Assembly (NCBI GenBank): GCA_020350865.1
Contig: CP070726.1
Location: forward strand, 2,015,307-2,030,257
Reading direction: 5' to 3'
From: Thermoplasmata archaeon
GTDB taxonomy: Archaea; Thermoplasmatota; Thermoplasmata; GCA-020350865
Length of the DNA stretch: 14,951 bases
Positions 12,268-14,951 of this stretch are shown here, one piece after another. A model generated the notes under the pieces. The model was given only the letters and a program-made list of their open reading frames with translations. It was not told the origin of the DNA and ran no database searches. Position 1 is the first letter of the stretch. Every line of letters starts with the position of its first letter. The translations under genes were made by a program, and so were the position numbers.

Positions 12268-14951
12268 ATGCCAGAGAAGAAAAAGATGTTCAAGGAGTTA
12301 CATGAACGATGGAAGGACATGGATCTCCCTGATGAGCAGAAGGATGTTTTAAACAGTATTGAAGGGGATATCAAGGGATTAAAGCAGGAAAAGTACTTTA
12401 TGAACATCATTGCGAAACTGCGCAAGGATCTCAACAATGCTAACCTGTGGTTCCGACTGGGAGCCTCCCTTTCTGAACTCAAGAAGTACGATTTTGCCTT
12501 GGCAGCACTGAACATCACGGAAAAGGTCCAGCCAAAAACCCGCCATTTGCCCGGAATCAAGGGATATGTCCTGACCAAATTGGGTAGAACAGATGAGGCA
12601 AAAAAGAGCCTTGTAAAGGCAATAACTCAAACTGGCCCCATCAAAGGTTATGACACGGTCGATGCTGTCATAGAGGGTATCAGGTCCGGAACCTTGGGAA
12701 CCAAGGCTTTCACGGTTCCGGCGGTAGCAAAGCCAGAACCTGAGAAGATCATAGAAGATCTGGACAAGGAGATAGAGGGACTCCTTGAGGAAGCACCGAA
12801 GGCCCCTCCCACCAAAACGGAACTGGAAAGCGAGCTTGAGGCTCTTTCGGATGAACTCGACAAGATACTGGGCGTGGAAGAAGAGGAGGTAATCGAGGTA
12901 TATAAATGCCCCGAATGCGGTGCAGAATTCTCGGCTGAGGCAGAGATCTGCCCCAAATGCGGCTCCGAATTTGCAGAGTTGGAGGAATTGCCAGAAACAA
13001 TGAAGCTTGAAGAGGTGGAAGAGACTTACGAATGTCCCGACTGCGGGAAGGAGGTGCCTTCAGATGCCCTATCATGTCCATATTGCAAAGCCAAGTTCGA
13101 GGAAGAAGAAGGTGAAGTGTTCTCTTGTCCCGCCTGCGGTGAGGATGTTGATGAGAAAGCCACAGTGTGTCCAAGTTGCGGGGCTCAATTCATCACAGAA
13201 ATGGAGGAACTGGAAGCCGGATTGGAGGAACTGCTTATCGAAGAGGAGATTCCGGCCCCAACCCCGCCCAAACCCAGGAAAACCGAACCTCCGCTTCGAC
13301 CGCAGCCCGAGGAAATAGAGATGGGACTGAAACCTGCCTTGGGATTGACAAATGGTTTGACCCCGGCAGAAAGGAAGGCGAGGGCGAAAATCGGGTTGAC
13401 AACTGGTGTCACCAATGGATTTACCAACGGCTTGACAAACGGCCTCCGGGCCCTGAGGGTGGGCATAACAAACGGCCTTACCAATGGCAACGGTATCACC
13501 AACGGTCTGGGACAACGTCCAGGAGTTTTTGAGCCCAAGCGCAGCAAGCTCAAACTCGTGGTGGTTCCTATCGTTGTGTTGTTTTTGGTGTTTTCACCAT
13601 ACCTCCTTCTCACTACGTCCGAGCCACCCGCAGGTATAGTGATCGACGGAAAGTTCGGGGATTGGACGGAGGTTGCTGGTACTTCTGATACCAGTGAGGC
13701 CCCGGAATTCAACCACAATGTTGATATCAGGGACTATCGACTTGAGGCAAGAGATGTGGAGCTGTCCTTATACCTGGAAGTGGCAGGGAACATGCTGGAA
13801 GGTGAGCCGGGCGGTAATAAACATGTCGACACAGTGCATATCTTCATTGATACTGACCGGGATCCAAAAACAGGATACTTCATAACAGGTATAGGGGCAG
13901 ATTTCATGGTGGAGGTGTACGGATGGGATGGCGAGGTGATGAGAAAAAAACTCTACAACTATCCGGCAGACGAGCATGATTGGGGGCATTGGAAACCCGT
14001 TGCAGGTGATGTGAGAACAGCCGTTTCCGGTTCCGCCATGGAGATCAAAATGATGTACAACTCACTCTACCTGGGCAAAAACGACGATATCGAGGTCCTT
14101 TTCTATACGCAGAGCTGGAATGGGTTCGAGGATTTCTCAGACACCATAATAAGCACTAAGAAAGGCGTTCTGGAAGTGTCGCAGCGGGGTATAGCAGAGG
14201 GCGTTATCACAGAGGCTTCGAAGAGAATACTTGAGTTGAATGTGAAGGCCCACCATGCCGATATCACAATCACGGAAATAAAGTTTACACGCTTGGGTGT
14301 GGGCAGCGATGGTGATATAAGTGGAATAAGATTGATGCAGGGAGGGAACCTCATCCAACCAGGCACCCTGGCAAACGGCATCGTAGAGGTGAGGTTCAAT
14401 TACCAGGTTAATCAGGGAACCGAAGCAACACTTGAGGTTGAAGTGGAGATGGGCAATCCTATACCCGGCAGATCCCTGGGCTTTAGGATAGAAAACAACC
14501 ACGATGTGACTGTGAATCAGGGAATAGTTCACCTGAAAAGGGAGAAACCCGCACAGGGACGCTATGAAATCGGTTATTTGATGGAGGTCCCAAACAATGT
14601 CACCATAGATGGTGCCTTTGCGGACTGGGAGGGAAAGACAGTAAGAAACGACACCGATTCTGATGTGAATCGTGCGGACCTGGACATTGTGAGGTACGGT
14701 GCCTCAACCATGGATAACGGTCCTGCCTTCTTCCTAAATGTTAAAGATAAGATGCTGGGGGGCGTAGAAGTCCCCTATAAGAACGATGCCTTCGTCACAG
14801 AGGCAGTTGGAAGGGAGGGACCCGTATCCCCCGGGCAACCGGAGTTACCGGAGGAACCAAAGACAGGAGAGGACGTAGTTTACGTGTTCCTGGACACGAT
14901 TCCCGGTCCAGGATATCTTGGCGGAGGGGTTCCCATAACCGCAGATTACCT
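12268..14951 (+). CDS. Membrane-anchored TPR / triple zinc-ribbon / TNG-repeat protein with extracellular beta domains (3' end missing)
   Basis: Open from ATG 12268 to the window edge (894 codons, no stop). Domains in order: TPR-like helices (about 60-130); an acidic coiled stretch (150-205); three zinc ribbons with paired CxxC motifs at C214/C217-C228/C231, C256/C259-C270/C273 and C287/C290-C301/C304; a Pro-rich linker; a (G/L)-x-T-N-G repeat zone (359-415, at least eight TNG copies); one transmembrane helix (428-448); then an outside part. That part has two 'IDG.F.DW' domains (459-466, 780-787), typical of CBM9/DOMON-like beta sandwiches, flanking a segment with TRLGVGSDGDISGIRLMQGG (about 675-695) like S-layer-associated repeats. 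I infer a cytoplasmic N-terminus joined to a cell-surface domain. The ribosome site is weak (GGGG 6 nt upstream). Function unknown. Confidence 0.88.
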   Translation, partial: MPEKKKMFKELHERWKDMDLPDEQKDVLNSIEGDIKGLKQEKYFMNIIAKLRKDLNNANLWFRLGASLSELKKYDFALAALNITEKVQPKTRHLPGIKGYVLTKLGRTDEAKKSLVKAITQTGPIKGYDTVDAVIEGIRSGTLGTKAFTVPAVAKPEPEKIIEDLDKEIEGLLEEAPKAPPTKTELESELEALSDELDKILGVEEEEVIEVYKCPECGAEFSAEAEICPKCGSEFAELEELPETMKLEEVEETYECPDCGKEVPSDALSCPYCKAKFEEEEGEVFSCPACGEDVDEKATVCPSCGAQFITEMEELEAGLEELLIEEEIPAPTPPKPRKTEPPLRPQPEEIEMGLKPALGLTNGLTPAERKARAKIGLTTGVTNGFTNGLTNGLRALRVGITNGLTNGNGITNGLGQRPGVFEPKRSKLKLVVVPIVVLFLVFSPYLLLTTSEPPAGIVIDGKFGDWTEVAGTSDTSEAPEFNHNVDIRDYRLEARDVELSLYLEVAGNMLEGEPGGNKHVDTVHIFIDTDRDPKTGYFITGIGADFMVEVYGWDGEVMRKKLYNYPADEHDWGHWKPVAGDVRTAVSGSAMEIKMMYNSLYLGKNDDIEVLFYTQSWNGFEDFSDTIISTKKGVLEVSQRGIAEGVITEASKRILELNVKAHHADITITEIKFTRLGVGSDGDISGIRLMQGGNLIQPGTLANGIVEVRFNYQVNQGTEATLEVEVEMGNPIPGRSLGFRIENNHDVTVNQGIVHLKREKPAQGRYEIGYLMEVPNNVTIDGAFADWEGKTVRNDTDSDVNRADLDIVRYGASTMDNGPAFFLNVKDKMLGGVEVPYKNDAFVTEAVGREGPVSPGQPELPEEPKTGEDVVYVFLDTIPGPGYLGGGVPITADY
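13342..13514 (+). repeat. Degenerate in-gene repeat coding for TNG-rich peptide
   Basis: At least eight copies of Thr-Asn-Gly, mostly as (L/I/V/F)-T-N-G, lie in about 57 codons (residues 359-415), just before the transmembrane helix. Codons differ between copies (ACAAATGGT, ACCAATGGA, ACCAACGGC, ACAAACGGC), so the repeat is kept at the protein level rather than being a recent DNA expansion. Confidence 0.85.

Noticed and set aside
12192..12630. Minus-strand ORFs of 128 and 83 aa
   Set aside because: They are antisense to the TPR region of the plus-strand gene, with no motif or ribosome site.
13185..13718. Minus-strand 177-aa ORF with PFVNPLV-type repeats
   Set aside because: It is the antisense reading of the TNG repeat zone; the plus-strand frame has domains on both sides and stays open to the window edge.
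1..14951. CRISPR array, insertion sequence ends, rRNA
   Set aside because: No regularly spaced direct repeats, no paired terminal inverted repeats with a transposase, and no rRNA-like sequence were seen by reading; the left-edge fragment is too short to call a transposase.

Overview
The window is archaeal. AT-rich TATA-like boxes lie about 25-30 bp upstream of predicted transcript starts, TTG starts are used, a tRNA carries bulge-helix-bulge introns, and the metabolic genes (HdrA-type flavoprotein, archaeal-type regulator, membrane protein with Thr-Asn-Gly repeats) are typical of anaerobic archaea. The multi-zinc-ribbon/TNG-repeat surface protein resembles ones I recall from uncultured Thermoplasmatota, so I lean to that phylum, but this is an inference.

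Layout. The left edge holds a short C-terminal remnant of an unidentified gene (+) and a small unknown gene (-, 132-386). A minus-strand operon covers about 504-6670. It starts with a serine hydroxymethyltransferase fused to two GcvT-like domains, interrupted by one in-frame TGA inside the last GcvT domain. After an 18-bp gap comes an HdrA-type FAD/4Fe-4S protein with a C-terminal MvhD/FlpD-like domain that has lost every cysteine. It ends with a possible 31-residue zinc-ribbon ORF overlapping the hdrA stop by 4 nt. Divergent from it is a QueH-type epoxyqueuosine reductase (+), then an unrecognised 197-aa gene (-) and an HTH regulator (+) with a palindrome over its predicted transcript start.

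The regulator converges on a minus-strand ABC importer operon (binding protein, permease, ATPase; 11692 down to 8869). Its lipoprotein appears circularly permuted: the segment that is normally C-terminal (WEPW...EIWPNHPCC) follows the signal peptide, and the normally N-terminal segment (RFGYLTADLHQ...DIGYLGTAPA) ends the protein. Further right is a tRNA-Gly(UCC) whose gene is split by two introns, one at the canonical 37/38 position and one inside the T-loop at 59/60. The window closes inside a large membrane protein with TPR, three zinc ribbons, TNG repeats, one transmembrane helix and extracellular beta domains.

How the genes fit together. The GlyA-GcvT-GcvT/HdrA operon suggests that one-carbon release from serine or glycine onto a folate-type carrier is coupled to a flavin/iron-sulfur electron-transfer protein; no gcvP, gcvH, hdrB or hdrC lies in the window. 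The ABC importer with its neighbouring regulator is a separate uptake module of unknown substrate. Most notable are the permuted binding protein, the two-intron tRNA, the TGA-interrupted triple fusion and the cysteine-free FlpD domain.
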